22,368 nt of DNA from Acholeplasmatales bacterium (GTDB lineage Bacteria; Bacillota_I; Bacilli_A; Acholeplasmatales; Anaeroplasmataceae). Location of the stretch: contig JAILPD010000054.1 in the NCBI GenBank assembly GCA_024690445.1, positions 1 through 22,368 on the forward strand, read 5' to 3'. The translations under genes were made by a program, and so were the position numbers. Position 1 is the first letter of the stretch; each line of letters starts with the position of its first letter. Under the pieces are notes generated by a model. That model saw only the letters and a list, made by a program, of their open reading frames with translations. It made no database searches and had not been told where the DNA came from. Shown here in pieces: positions 10,501 through 16,995 of this stretch.

Positions 10501-10861
10501 TAATTTATGGGATTTAGGTGGCGAAGCATTTGATAGTTGTATTAATTTAAAGAATCTTGCATTACCAAAAACATTATCTTCATTTGGTAGTGGAGTATTA
10601 GATAATTGTTCTAAATTAGCTGGTGTTACAATTCCATTATCAGTGCTTAGAGATTTTAGAGCTTTCTTCGGAAATGCAATTGATCATGTTGATTTATATG
10701 TTACTAATACATTGGAAGAATTAGAAGCGGCTAATTTAAAATTAAGCTACTTAGAATTAAATCAAAAACTATATATTTATTCTGAGACAGAACCAACTAA
10801 TCAAACATCAGGTATTAGATATTGGCATTATGATAATAATGATGAAATTGCTATTTGGTAA
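7532..10861 (+). CDS. BspA-type leucine-rich-repeat surface lipoprotein
   Basis: The 1109-residue product begins with a lipoprotein signal: MKK, a hydrophobic core and the lipobox LASC, with the predicted acylated Cys at residue 24. Residues 31-60 (KLGMTKAEVKDLYSEAPTY) resemble the G-M-(T/S)-x-x-E-V-x-x-L motif of SmpA/OmlA-like (BLIP-fold) domains; this is a by-eye resemblance. A unique region runs to about 350. LRR_5 units of 22-23 residues with the pattern A-F-x-N-C-x-x-L-x-x-(I/V) follow in three blocks, at about 356-450, 513-709 and 806-1036. Islands without repeats separate the blocks. No LPXTG or cell-wall-binding motif is seen at the C-terminus, so anchoring should be by lipid. BspA-family proteins are known surface adhesins and ligand binders. 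A terminator follows 10 bp after the stop, so this is the last gene of the operon. Confidence 0.9.
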   Translation: MKKVLAFIVGLASSVLIVLALASCGTSAETKLGMTKAEVKDLYSEAPTYENNNTLYWCDDDFIDLLKKYGYELGVEAKDNYQTIRNAITESSDLAAEVSELHFRFRFAKFSEKNKLIEFYYDFDHKFTLSNDEENFDCDYESHAKKTVKEIDLSKSRLDYYLIEDKQFKNNKNKASFSAYIVDYENITYDVDFSDGSLYKSYLASDLDESCRNIGETDYINKKSNHFTMLTYVDSGLDTDTLDFSNLTDEMSAKLSYKFAGGMLEDYNVDLSDNNSELFNGRCVGLLAKTKTEGKYSVYKWTTKKDFLPLDIIDENVFEGTPTTKILNNVIYEGYVINPYYRVVGVNDKSLATYELQDGVIEIAAGALSNLTRCYKIELPKSVKTIDDYAIVNDTNLVSISIPSSVEEFGEINLIGCPKLLEIVNGSKVVTEAMAINLFTNGTGFFRTYDDYEKNGFVSVVKNNYIFADIQNKKTIINNLDDGVYLVGTISLNTNITLPDSVNLGGKSVNEYRIYRYAFANNTRLNEITMPSSVISIEDNAFDNCSNLRKITADGVKTIGSSVFNNCKKLSDISFNKVTSIGSSSFQGIDALTEVTLPSLTYIEGSVFSNCVNLETVDLPNLTSINDSAFNNCKKLTTVNAPKATHVSYSTFNNCINLTTLNTAKLNDIRSDAFNNCKKLTSITIDDSNLYIDDNAITNSAITLYEEDGIKYLSSLNNKYAYLFEISNTLDTVAISESVAYVRAAAFYNLTNLRYLTVNDNITFSQLNNIVQNSSKLVLEEIYGGHYIGSNSNPYLGLVKYDKNTSSCNINANTKYIFDNAFKDSIIESISWPTNLEYVGNNAFSNCDSLTTVTIPNGLSFESATFSDCDNLTTVTFNGNTYITEYMFNNCAKLISVIATKGISQVRNNAFENCTKLENIDLSQCSEIWSVAFKNCSSLNNIDLRNAYNISDQAFYNCSSLTSVNLANINTIGYQAFANCSELEEVSIGANLWDLGGEAFDSCINLKNLALPKTLSSFGSGVLDNCSKLAGVTIPLSVLRDFRAFFGNAIDHVDLYVTNTLEELEAANLKLSYLELNQKLYIYSETEPTNQTSGIRYWHYDNNDEIAIW
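9063..10640 (+). repeat. Two tandem arrays of BspA-type LRR units in the lipoprotein gene
   Basis: About eight units (bases 9063-9660) and about ten units (about 9960-10640) of 22-23 codons each carry the core F-x-N-C-x-x-L. DNA identity is locally high: the 26 bases at 9416-9441 and 9548-9573 differ at a single position and lie 132 bp (two units) apart. A related copy occurs near 9219. This points to fairly recent unit duplication inside the array. Confidence 0.8.
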
Positions 10862-10870
10862 TTAGCCAAA

Positions 10871-10900
10871 AAAAGCATCTATCGTAAGATAGGTGCTTTT
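10871..10900. terminator. Bidirectional intrinsic terminator between the LRR lipoprotein gene and def
   Basis: The arms AAAAGCATCTATC and GATAGGTGCTTTT pair perfectly except for one G-U, around a GTAA loop. A T-rich tract follows on the plus strand (10897-10905) and an A-run precedes the stem (10868-10874), which gives a T-tract on the minus strand. It can end both converging transcripts. Confidence 0.85.
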
Positions 10901-10903
10901 CTT

Positions 10904-11515
10904 TTACTCTTCAGTTTTATCCTCATCTTCATCTTCATTTAGAGTATAAAGAGGAAGAATCTTTGGATCTAAATCCTTAGGTTCATACATTTTATCTACA
11001 TACATAATTCCATCTAAGTGATCATTTTCATGTTGGAATACGATAGCTGGATATCCTTCTAATGTTAATTTAACATTTCTAATTTTTTCAGTTACTGTAT
11101 CAAATAATGCACATTTAGCAATTATTTTATAATGTCTAGGTGTTACTAATCCTTCAGTATTTCTATTTACTGATAAGCATCCTTCACCACCTGGTAAATA
11201 AACCATTAAATCAGATTTTGCAATGATTTCAGGATTGATAACTGTATAAGAATACTTAGTTTGGTTTTCATCTAAGAAATCTACACAATTCATCGCAAAC
11301 ATTCTTTTTGCAACACCAACCTGAGGAGCGGCAATACCAACACCTGGTCTAATGCCATATTTTTCTACTAATTCATCTATTTCAGAAACAACCATATATT
11401 CATGAAGCTGCTTAAGAGTTTCTTTATCATCCTTAGTTAATGGAAATCTTACTCTTTCGCATTTTTCTCTTAATATTGGATTTCCTTCAATAGTAATATC
11501 ATCTTTTGTATACAT
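10904..11515 (-). CDS. def: Peptide deformylase
   Basis: This metalloenzyme removes the N-formyl group from nascent proteins at the ribosome. All three family motifs are present in the 203-residue form: GVGIAAPQVG (58-67), EGCLSV (111-116, metal ligand Cys113) and QHENDHLDG (161-169, ligands His162 and His166, catalytic Glu163). The insertion before motif 1 and the length fit the type 2 (Gram-positive) class. I chose ATG 11515 rather than the in-frame GTG at 11524. GGTGAT sits just upstream of the ATG, and the predicted transcription start near 11526 would leave the GTG almost leaderless. The C-terminus ends in an acidic tail (NEDEDEDKTEE). It is a single gene transcribed towards the shared terminator. 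Confidence 0.95.
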   Translation of the reverse strand: MYTKDDITIEGNPILREKCERVRFPLTKDDKETLKQLHEYMVVSEIDELVEKYGIRPGVGIAAPQVGVAKRMFAMNCVDFLDENQTKYSYTVINPEIIAKSDLMVYLPGGEGCLSVNRNTEGLVTPRHYKIIAKCALFDTVTEKIRNVKLTLEGYPAIVFQHENDHLDGIMYVDKMYEPKDLDPKILPLYTLNEDEDEDKTEE

Positions 11516-11532
11516 ATTTATCACCGGTAAAG

Positions 11533-11541
11533 ATTATAACA
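11533..11541 (-). promoter_or_regulatory. Extended -10 promoter of def
   Basis: The minus strand reads TGTTATAAT, an extended -10 element with a perfect TATAAT. No good -35 is seen, as is common with extended -10 promoters. The predicted start lies near 11526, giving a leader of about 11 bases that contains the GGTGAT ribosome binding site. Confidence 0.65.
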
Positions 11542-11570
11542 TAATAAAAAATAAAAAACTAGAAATGATA

Positions 11571-11579
11571 TGTTATAAT
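11571..11579 (+). promoter_or_regulatory. Extended -10 promoter of the YlbF-like gene and MATE operon
   Basis: The same nonamer, TGTTATAAT, occurs on the plus strand. No convincing -35 lies 16-18 bases upstream. The start of transcription should be near 11586, 15 bases before ATG 11601, with GAGGT as the ribosome binding site. Confidence 0.65.
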
Positions 11580-11600
11580 TAGGGTGTATTTGAGGTAATT

Positions 11601-11951
11601 ATGGAAGATATTATTGATGATTATGTAAGTGATATTACAAATAATGATAATTTTAAAAAATTAATAGAATTAAAAAAGATTATTGATGATAAATATAAAA
11701 AAGAGATAATTGCTTTTAAAACAGCTGAATCTAAATATTTAGAGGCATCTAATTATGGAAAATATTATCCCAATTTAGAAGGTTTAAGAAAAGATTTTTC
11801 TGATAAGAAGAAGGATTTATATTCTAAGGAAGAGGTAAAGCAATATTTAGAATTAGAAAGAAGTATCAATGAATCTATTAACGCCGATATTAATGAGCTT
11901 AAAGAAATAATATTAGATCCTAAATATAATAAACAAAAATGTATTAAGTAA
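11601..11951 (+). CDS. YlbF/YmcA-family protein (possible Ric-complex subunit)
   Basis: The 116-residue all-helical, charged protein matches the Com_YlbF family pattern: an N-terminal helix pair, then EIIAFKTAESKYLEA-type sequence, the YGKYYP turn (52-57), and a second charged helix leading to a YLELERSINE-type helix. YlbF (RicF) and YmcA (RicA) bind RicT in Bacillus and steer RNase Y-dependent RNA processing; RicT is encoded about 4.5 kb downstream here. The YGKYYP turn is YlbF-like. The single Cys near the C-terminus (KQKCIK, Cys114) recalls YmcA, whose terminal Cys helps hold an Fe-S cluster. Which paralogue it corresponds to is uncertain, and a role as a generic YlbF-family protein remains possible. 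It starts a likely operon with the MATE gene, 11 bp downstream. Confidence 0.7.
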   Translation: MEDIIDDYVSDITNNDNFKKLIELKKIIDDKYKKEIIAFKTAESKYLEASNYGKYYPNLEGLRKDFSDKKKDLYSKEEVKQYLELERSINESINADINELKEIILDPKYNKQKCIK

Positions 11952-11962
11952 AGTGGTAATTT

Positions 11963-13309
11963 ATGACACAATATGAGAAGATGACTGAAACAAATGTTAA
12001 GAAATTAGTAACCTTACTTGCAATACCTACTGTCATAAGTATGCTTGTTACTGCAATATATAATGTAGCCGATACATTCTTTGTATCTAGAATTAGCGAT
12101 AGTGCAAGTGCGGCAATTAGTGTTGTATTTTCACTTATGACTTTAATCCAATCAATTGGTTTTACAATTGGTATGGGTAGCGGTTCATTAATTTCTATAG
12201 CATTAGGAAATAAAAAAGATAAGGAAGCTTCTAAATATTCTAGTCAAGGAATATTGATGGGAATTATTTTAGGCTTAATTTTTTTAATATTTGGTTTAAT
12301 TTTTAATGGTGGAATTATGTCTCTTTTAGGAGCGTCAGACACATCTGGTCCATATGCTATGCAATATGCAAAATGGATATTTATTGCATCCCCATTTATG
12401 ATTCTTTCATTTATTATGAATAATATCTTAAGAAACGAAGGAAAGGCTAAGCTATCAATGATTGGATTATCATTTGGTGGTATTTTAAATATTGGATTAG
12501 ACCCATTATTTATTTATGGCTTTGATATGGGTATATCAGGAGCAGGCCTTGCTACTATGATTTCTCAAATTATAAGCTTTATGATTTTGGCCTCATTCTT
12601 TTTGTTAAATAGAACAGTTTGTAAGATTCATGTGAAATACCTAACTAAGGATATAAAAAGTTATTTAGAAGCCTTAAAAAGAGGTATGCCAACTTTATTT
12701 AGACAGGGGTTTGCCACTGGATCTAATATTATATTAAATTTCTTAGCTAAACCTTACGGAGATAGCTTAGTAGCTGCACTTGGTATAACAGCTAAATTAT
12801 ATATGATAGTTAGAAATATAATTGTTGGAATTGGACAAGGCTATATGCCTGTTGTTGGATATAATTATGGTGCTAAAAAATATGGAAGAATAAAGGAAGC
12901 CTTCTATTTTGTGATAATTGTTGAGACTATAATATGCGCTTTATTTACAATTGCATTCTTTGCATTTTCTAGACAATTTATCAATATCTTCTCAGATAGT
13001 GAAGAAGTATTAGTTTATGGTGCAAAATCAGTTAAATTCTTATCAATTTCATTACTTTTCTTAGGAATATCAACTACTATTAATCAATCTCTTCAAATAA
13101 TTGGATATTCAAAGAGTGCGACATTCTTAGCATCTTTAAGACAGGGCTTAATTTATATTCCTACAATATTTATTTTAGAATTAGCTTTTAAGGATATTGG
13201 TTTATGCTTAACTCAGCCAATATCAGATTTAATTACAGCTTTAATTTCAGTACCTTTTATATTCTATTTCTTTAGGATAATTTCAAATGATAATGAAAAG
13301 GAGAATTAA
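11963..13309 (+). CDS. MATE-family multidrug/Na+ (or H+) antiporter
   Basis: The 448-residue polytopic membrane protein has about 12 TM segments in two similar halves. The typical MATE start is present: a hydrophilic N-terminus, then LLAIPTVISMLVTAIYNVADTFF-type sequence with an ISMLV segment and VADTFFVSRI. GMGSGSLISIALGNKKDKEAS is followed by the repeated form in the second half (GQGYMPVVGYNYGAKKYGRIKEA). Members export cationic drugs or metabolites in exchange for ions; this one looks closest to the MepA-like bacterial branch. The substrate cannot be read from sequence. Its ribosome binding site (GTGGT) is weak, and the stop lies 2 bp before the next gene, so the two are co-expressed. Confidence 0.92.
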   Translation: MTQYEKMTETNVKKLVTLLAIPTVISMLVTAIYNVADTFFVSRISDSASAAISVVFSLMTLIQSIGFTIGMGSGSLISIALGNKKDKEASKYSSQGILMGIILGLIFLIFGLIFNGGIMSLLGASDTSGPYAMQYAKWIFIASPFMILSFIMNNILRNEGKAKLSMIGLSFGGILNIGLDPLFIYGFDMGISGAGLATMISQIISFMILASFFLLNRTVCKIHVKYLTKDIKSYLEALKRGMPTLFRQGFATGSNIILNFLAKPYGDSLVAALGITAKLYMIVRNIIVGIGQGYMPVVGYNYGAKKYGRIKEAFYFVIIVETIICALFTIAFFAFSRQFINIFSDSEEVLVYGAKSVKFLSISLLFLGISTTINQSLQIIGYSKSATFLASLRQGLIYIPTIFILELAFKDIGLCLTQPISDLITALISVPFIFYFFRIISNDNEKEN

Positions 13310-13311
13310 AT

Positions 13312-13686
13312 ATGGATGTAAGTGGTGTAAATTTAATGATGATTGAATATGAAGAAAATGTTAATGTTGTTGCTAAAATAAATACTGAATTATGTAAAAA
13401 ATTTGGACTTGAGCATTATTTAACTGAATTTTCTTCTAATTTAATTAGAGCCTTAAATCAATATAAAAGATTTGTCATGTTAATGAAGGATAGAAAGGCA
13501 TTTGTTGAAAGAATATTATTATTTTCTCGCGCTTGTATCCATTTCTTTGAGGCTAATATTAATGCTAAAGAGCCACAGGCTACTTTAAAGAAAATGAATG
13601 AATTAGTTAATAATTTAAATGATATTAATGAAATGATAAATCTATCATTTGCAGAATCAGTTAAAGATTACCTAAAAGAGGATTGA
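13312..13686 (+). CDS. Small helical protein of unknown function
   Basis: The 124-residue soluble protein is predicted to be almost all helix. It has two Cys (28 and 75), no signal or TM segment, and a stretch rich in Phe/Arg/Lys (YKRFVMLMKDRKAFVERIL) in the middle. I recognise no family. It begins 2 bp after the MATE gene, with its ribosome binding site AAGGAG inside the end of that gene, and it ends with TGA, one of the two clear TGA stops in the window. Position suggests it serves the MATE/YlbF-like transcription unit, but nothing in its sequence says how. Confidence 0.8.
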   Translation: MDVSGVNLMMIEYEENVNVVAKINTELCKKFGLEHYLTEFSSNLIRALNQYKRFVMLMKDRKAFVERILLFSRACIHFFEANINAKEPQATLKKMNELVNNLNDINEMINLSFAESVKDYLKED

Positions 13687-13715
13687 TTTACATTTTAATT
13701 ATATTATGTTAAAAT
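13687..13715 (+). promoter_or_regulatory. SigA-type promoter of the 231-residue membrane protein gene
   Basis: TTTACA (13687-13692) and TAAAAT (13710-13715) are each one mismatch from consensus and are separated by exactly 17 bp. The predicted start is near 13722, about 34 bases before ATG 13756. No terminator separates this gene from the upstream unit, so read-through could also occur. Confidence 0.6.
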
Positions 13716-13755
13716 TTTATATGTATTTTTTTGGAAAAGAAAAGGAGAAGAACAA

Positions 13756-14451
13756 ATGAAAAATTTAACAAAATCTATTCCCGCTATTATTTCTTCATTA
13801 ATAGTTTTAGTAATAGGTATTTTATGTATTGTAGTAGGTGCATCAGGTAATAGAGTAAGTGATGGCGCTTATGAAGGTATCTCATTAACAATTGGTATTA
13901 CATTATTAATAATTTCATCATTAGTATTAATTCTAGCATTAGTAGCTTCAATTATGTCTAAGGGTGAAGCTAGCTTTAGAACTCCTGCTATTGGTGTAAG
14001 TCTTGTATTAGCATTAGGTATTTTCTTTGTAGCTAATCAAAAAATAGCTGGTGGTTTAATTGGTTTATTCTTAGATTTCATTCCATTTGTACTAGTTGTT
14101 GTTGGTTCAATTATTATCGCTGATGCAATATTAGTTTTAATTTTTGGTGCAATTAAGAAGAATATTAAAGTAGCTGCAGTTGGTGCTATCGTTACTATCT
14201 TAGTTGGTGCTATTGCTATATTATTAGGTGCATTAATGATTGGTAATGATCCAGTTATTTCTAAGGATGCTCAATGGATTTTCTTTGGTATTTTATTAGT
14301 TGTTTATGCATTATTATTCTGTGCAGCAACAGTTATTATTTTAATTACTAGTAAGAAAGAACAAAAAGAAGACGAAAAGAAAGATTCTATTGACGCTCAG
14401 GTTGTAGAAGTAAAACCTACAGAAGAAACAGAAGCTAAGACAGAAGAATAA
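13756..14451 (+). CDS. Polytopic membrane protein of unknown function with charged cytosolic tail
   Basis: The 231-residue product has about six hydrophobic segments (near 10-29, 43-66, 76-93, 108-131, 137-162 and 171-197), rich in Ile, Leu, Ala and Gly. A 30-residue charged tail follows, first Lys/Glu-rich (KKEQKEDEKKD) and then acidic (PTEETEAKTEE). The N-terminus MKNLTK is basic, so both termini are probably inside. No transporter or enzyme motif is recognisable; some DUF308/HdeD-like proteins have a similar size and layout, but I cannot assign it. AAAGGAG precedes ATG 13756. It has its own promoter and a strong terminator, so it can be expressed alone. Confidence 0.8.
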   Translation: MKNLTKSIPAIISSLIVLVIGILCIVVGASGNRVSDGAYEGISLTIGITLLIISSLVLILALVASIMSKGEASFRTPAIGVSLVLALGIFFVANQKIAGGLIGLFLDFIPFVLVVVGSIIIADAILVLIFGAIKKNIKVAAVGAIVTILVGAIAILLGALMIGNDPVISKDAQWIFFGILLVVYALLFCAATVIILITSKKEQKEDEKKDSIDAQVVEVKPTEETEAKTEE

Positions 14452-14458
14452 AAGTATA

Positions 14459-14485
14459 GGATGAGAAAAAATCTCATCCTTTTTT
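14459..14485 (+). terminator. Strong intrinsic terminator after the 231-residue membrane protein gene
   Basis: GGATGAGA and TCTCATCC form a perfect 8-bp stem with a 5-A loop, followed directly by six T. It separates the membrane protein gene from the tmk operon. Confidence 0.9.
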
Positions 14486-14519
14486 CGTTTTTATATAAGA
14501 TAAATTATGTAATTTATTG

Positions 14520-14525
14520 TATAAT
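14520..14525 (+). promoter_or_regulatory. Probable -10 element of the tmk operon
   Basis: A perfect TATAAT lies between the terminator and tmk. No good -35 box is found 16-18 bases upstream, so support is limited to the -10 and its position. The start of transcription would be near 14532, giving a short leader with GGTGA (14539-14543) before ATG 14549. Confidence 0.5.
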
Positions 14526-14548
14526 AAATTTGGGATTTGGTGAATTAT

Positions 14549-15175
14549 ATGAACGTGAAGAATTTTATCACCTTTGAAGGTGGCGAATGTAGTGGTAAAA
14601 CTACAGTAATTAATGAAATTGAAAAGAAATTAAAAGAATTAAAAATAGATTATGTTTTAACTAGAGAACCAGGTGGTATTAGAATAGCTGAGGATATTAG
14701 AAATATTATCCTAGATATCAACAATAAGGAAATGACTCCTGAATGTGAAGCGTTGCTTTATGCCGCAAGTAGAATGCAACATTTAAAGGAAAAGGTAATA
14801 CCAGCATTAAATGATGGCAAGGTAGTTTTATGCGATAGATATATTGATTCAACAATCGCATACCAAGGTGTTGCTAGACATTTAGGGATTGATAATGTAT
14901 TAAAGATTAATTCTTTTGCTTTAGATTATATGCCAGATTTAACTATCTTTATTGATGTTACACCAGATGTTGCGTTAAAGAGATTATCTTTAAGAGATAA
15001 GACAGATAGATTAGATTTAGAGGAAAAGGATTTCCATAATAATGTTTATAATGGCTATCAGGAAGTAGTTAAAATGTATCCTGATAGAGTTAAGGTAATC
15101 AATGGTAATCAATCTTTAGAGGAAGTAGTTAGAGATTGTACTAACGAGGTATTAAAATATTTAGGAGTAAATTAA
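14549..15175 (+). CDS. tmk: Thymidylate kinase
   Basis: Phosphorylates dTMP to dTDP for DNA synthesis. In the 208-residue form the P-loop is FEGGECSGKTT (9-19), LTREPGG (37-43) holds the substrate phosphate, and DRYIDST (97-103) is the thymidylate kinase signature. The lid region lies near 147-156 (SLRDKTDRLD). The usual Gly in GGEGSGKTT is Cys14 here, a mild variation. I chose ATG 14549 over the in-frame TTG at 14537, because GGTGA sits 5 bases before the ATG and would lie inside the longer reading. It abuts holB (the stop is followed directly by the next ATG), as in the Bacillus tmk-holB cluster but without yaaQ and yaaR between them. Confidence 0.95.
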   Translation: MNVKNFITFEGGECSGKTTVINEIEKKLKELKIDYVLTREPGGIRIAEDIRNIILDINNKEMTPECEALLYAASRMQHLKEKVIPALNDGKVVLCDRYIDSTIAYQGVARHLGIDNVLKINSFALDYMPDLTIFIDVTPDVALKRLSLRDKTDRLDLEEKDFHNNVYNGYQEVVKMYPDRVKVINGNQSLEEVVRDCTNEVLKYLGVN

Positions 15176-16141
15176 ATGAAAGTAGCTAGTGTCAAAGAAT
15201 CACAAAAGATGATTTATAACATCTTAAAGCAAGCAAAACAGAATAATAGATTATCTCATGCCTACTTGTTTTATGGTGAAAAGGGCACTGGTAAGAAGGA
15301 AATGGCTATCGCAGTAGCCTGTATGCATTATTGTCCTAATGGTGGATGCTTAGAATGTGATGTATGCCAAAATATAATTGATGGAAATCACATGAATGTC
15401 GATTATATTGGTATGCAAGAGGATAAAACAAAGATTTCAAAAGATCAAATAATGGATTTACAAGAGGAATTCTCTAAGACTTCACTTGTTGAAGGAACAA
15501 GAATTTATATTGTTGATGGTATTGATACTGCAACATCACAAGCTCAAAATTCATTATTAAAATTCATTGAGGATCCTACTAATTTAACTCCTACAGTTGG
15601 TATTTTTATCGCAACTGAATTATCAAATGTAGTATCTACAATTCAATCTAGATGTGTATTAGAGCATTTTGAGGCAATACCTAAGGATAAGATGATTGAA
15701 TTGTTAGAAGAAGATTCAATATCACCTCTTGATGCAAGCTTAGCATCATGCTTAACAAATGATATTGATGAGGCTAAAGAAATTATTAATAATGAAAAAT
15801 TTGAATATGATAAGAATTTATTTTTAAAGCTAATTGAGATTAGAACAAAAAAGCATTTAGCGTTATTTTATCTAGATAATCAAAGATATTATAGCGATCC
15901 TAGAAATTTGATTACTTTATTAAACTGGATTTTAAGGTTTTTAGAGGACGCAAATGTGGTTAAAAGTGGCAGGGATGGTTTGATTTTATCGCCACTATAT
16001 GATAAAATCATATCATATAGTAATAGTTCTAAAAGCAGTATGAAAGATCAATTAGAACTTGTATTAAATCTGTTTAAGGAATTAAATGCCAATGTTACTG
16101 CAAAGAATGTTTTCTTTGAATTAACAGAAAAATTTATTTAA
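15176..16141 (+). CDS. holB: DNA polymerase III delta' subunit (clamp loader)
   Basis: An AAA+ subunit of the clamp-loader complex that places the sliding clamp on DNA. The 321-residue product has a Walker A motif GEKGTGK (34-40). Zinc-binding Cys49, Cys58, Cys61 and Cys64 have the spacing known from E. coli delta'. A sensor/Walker B-like IVDGID (112-117) is present, and the clamp-loader SRC motif lies at 158-160, whose Arg completes the ATP site of the neighbouring subunit. The weak C-terminal domain is helical, as expected. Walker A is intact, whereas in many delta' proteins ATPase activity is lost; activity cannot be judged from sequence. The ATG directly follows the tmk stop, with GGAG inside the end of tmk. 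Confidence 0.93.
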   Translation: MKVASVKESQKMIYNILKQAKQNNRLSHAYLFYGEKGTGKKEMAIAVACMHYCPNGGCLECDVCQNIIDGNHMNVDYIGMQEDKTKISKDQIMDLQEEFSKTSLVEGTRIYIVDGIDTATSQAQNSLLKFIEDPTNLTPTVGIFIATELSNVVSTIQSRCVLEHFEAIPKDKMIELLEEDSISPLDASLASCLTNDIDEAKEIINNEKFEYDKNLFLKLIEIRTKKHLALFYLDNQRYYSDPRNLITLLNWILRFLEDANVVKSGRDGLILSPLYDKIISYSNSSKSSMKDQLELVLNLFKELNANVTAKNVFFELTEKFI

Positions 16142-16152
16142 TTGGAGAGTTT

Positions 16153-16995
16153 ATGAGAGCAATCAGAGTTCAGTTTAAACCTTTAGGAAAGAGATATTTC
16201 TTTGGGGTTGGAAACTATGATTTGACTGATGGAGATAAGGTTATTGTAAATACAATAAGAGGAATAGAACTTGGATATTGTGTTGGTGAGATATTTGATT
16301 TAGATGCTAAAGATTTAACATCTGAATTAAAGGATATTGTAAGAATAGCAACTGAAGATGATATCAGTCAAAATGAAGTTAATAAATCTGAAGAGGCTTT
16401 AATAGTTGCTAAAACTAAGGAGCTTGCTAAAAATAGAGAACTTGATATGAAGACATTAGAGTGTGAATACACTTTAGATAGAGCTAAATTAATTATCTAT
16501 TTCGAAAGTGAAGGAAGAGTAGACTTCAGAGAATTAGTTAGAGATTTAGCTGAAATATATCATACAAGAATTGAATTGAGACAGGTTGGCTCAAGAGATG
16601 GCGCTAAGGTATTTGGTGGAATTGGACCTTGTGGTTTAATTGTATGTTGTAAGACATGGATTACTGAATTTGAGAATGTGTCAGTTAAAATGTGTAAGAA
16701 TCAATCACTATCATTAAATCCTGTAAAGATATCTGGAAATTGTGGAAAGCTACTATGCTGTATCAATTATGAAAATGATTTATATACAGAATTAAGAAAA
16801 CATGCCCCAGATGTAGGAGATATTGTAGAAACACCAGATGGCAATGCTAAGGTATTGTCATGTGATGTAGTTAATAAGAATGTCAAGGTTAAATATGTAG
16901 GAACTGAAGAAGTTAAATTTGGATATTTTAAACTTGATGAAATAAAATTTACTCCATCGAATAAGAAGAATAACGACAATGGCGATAGTAATTAA
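16153..16995 (+). CDS. ricT: PSP1-domain protein RicT (YaaT), RNase Y regulator
   Basis: In Bacillus RicT forms a complex with YlbF and YmcA that carries two Fe-S clusters and directs RNase Y maturation of selected mRNAs. It also affects sporulation, competence and biofilm formation. The 280-residue product shows the PSP1 core (VRIATEDD to GSRDGAKVFGGIGPCG) and the Cys set C160, C165, C166, C197, C202 and C203 in two CxxxxCC motifs, plus Cys181. These are the family's cluster ligands, and their numbering almost equals that in B. subtilis. GGAGAG precedes ATG 16153, 11 bp after holB, and the 3' end overlaps trmN by 17 bp. The position after holB is conserved in Firmicutes. Confidence 0.93.
   Translation: MRAIRVQFKPLGKRYFFGVGNYDLTDGDKVIVNTIRGIELGYCVGEIFDLDAKDLTSELKDIVRIATEDDISQNEVNKSEEALIVAKTKELAKNRELDMKTLECEYTLDRAKLIIYFESEGRVDFRELVRDLAEIYHTRIELRQVGSRDGAKVFGGIGPCGLIVCCKTWITEFENVSVKMCKNQSLSLNPVKISGNCGKLLCCINYENDLYTELRKHAPDVGDIVETPDGNAKVLSCDVVNKNVKVKYVGTEEVKFGYFKLDEIKFTPSNKKNNDNGDSN

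Noticed and set aside
13692..13716. Inverted repeat ATTTTAA...TTAAAAT as a terminator or operator
   Set aside because: It is 7 bp of pure A/T with a 10-base loop and overlaps the promoter; this is expected by chance in such AT-rich DNA.
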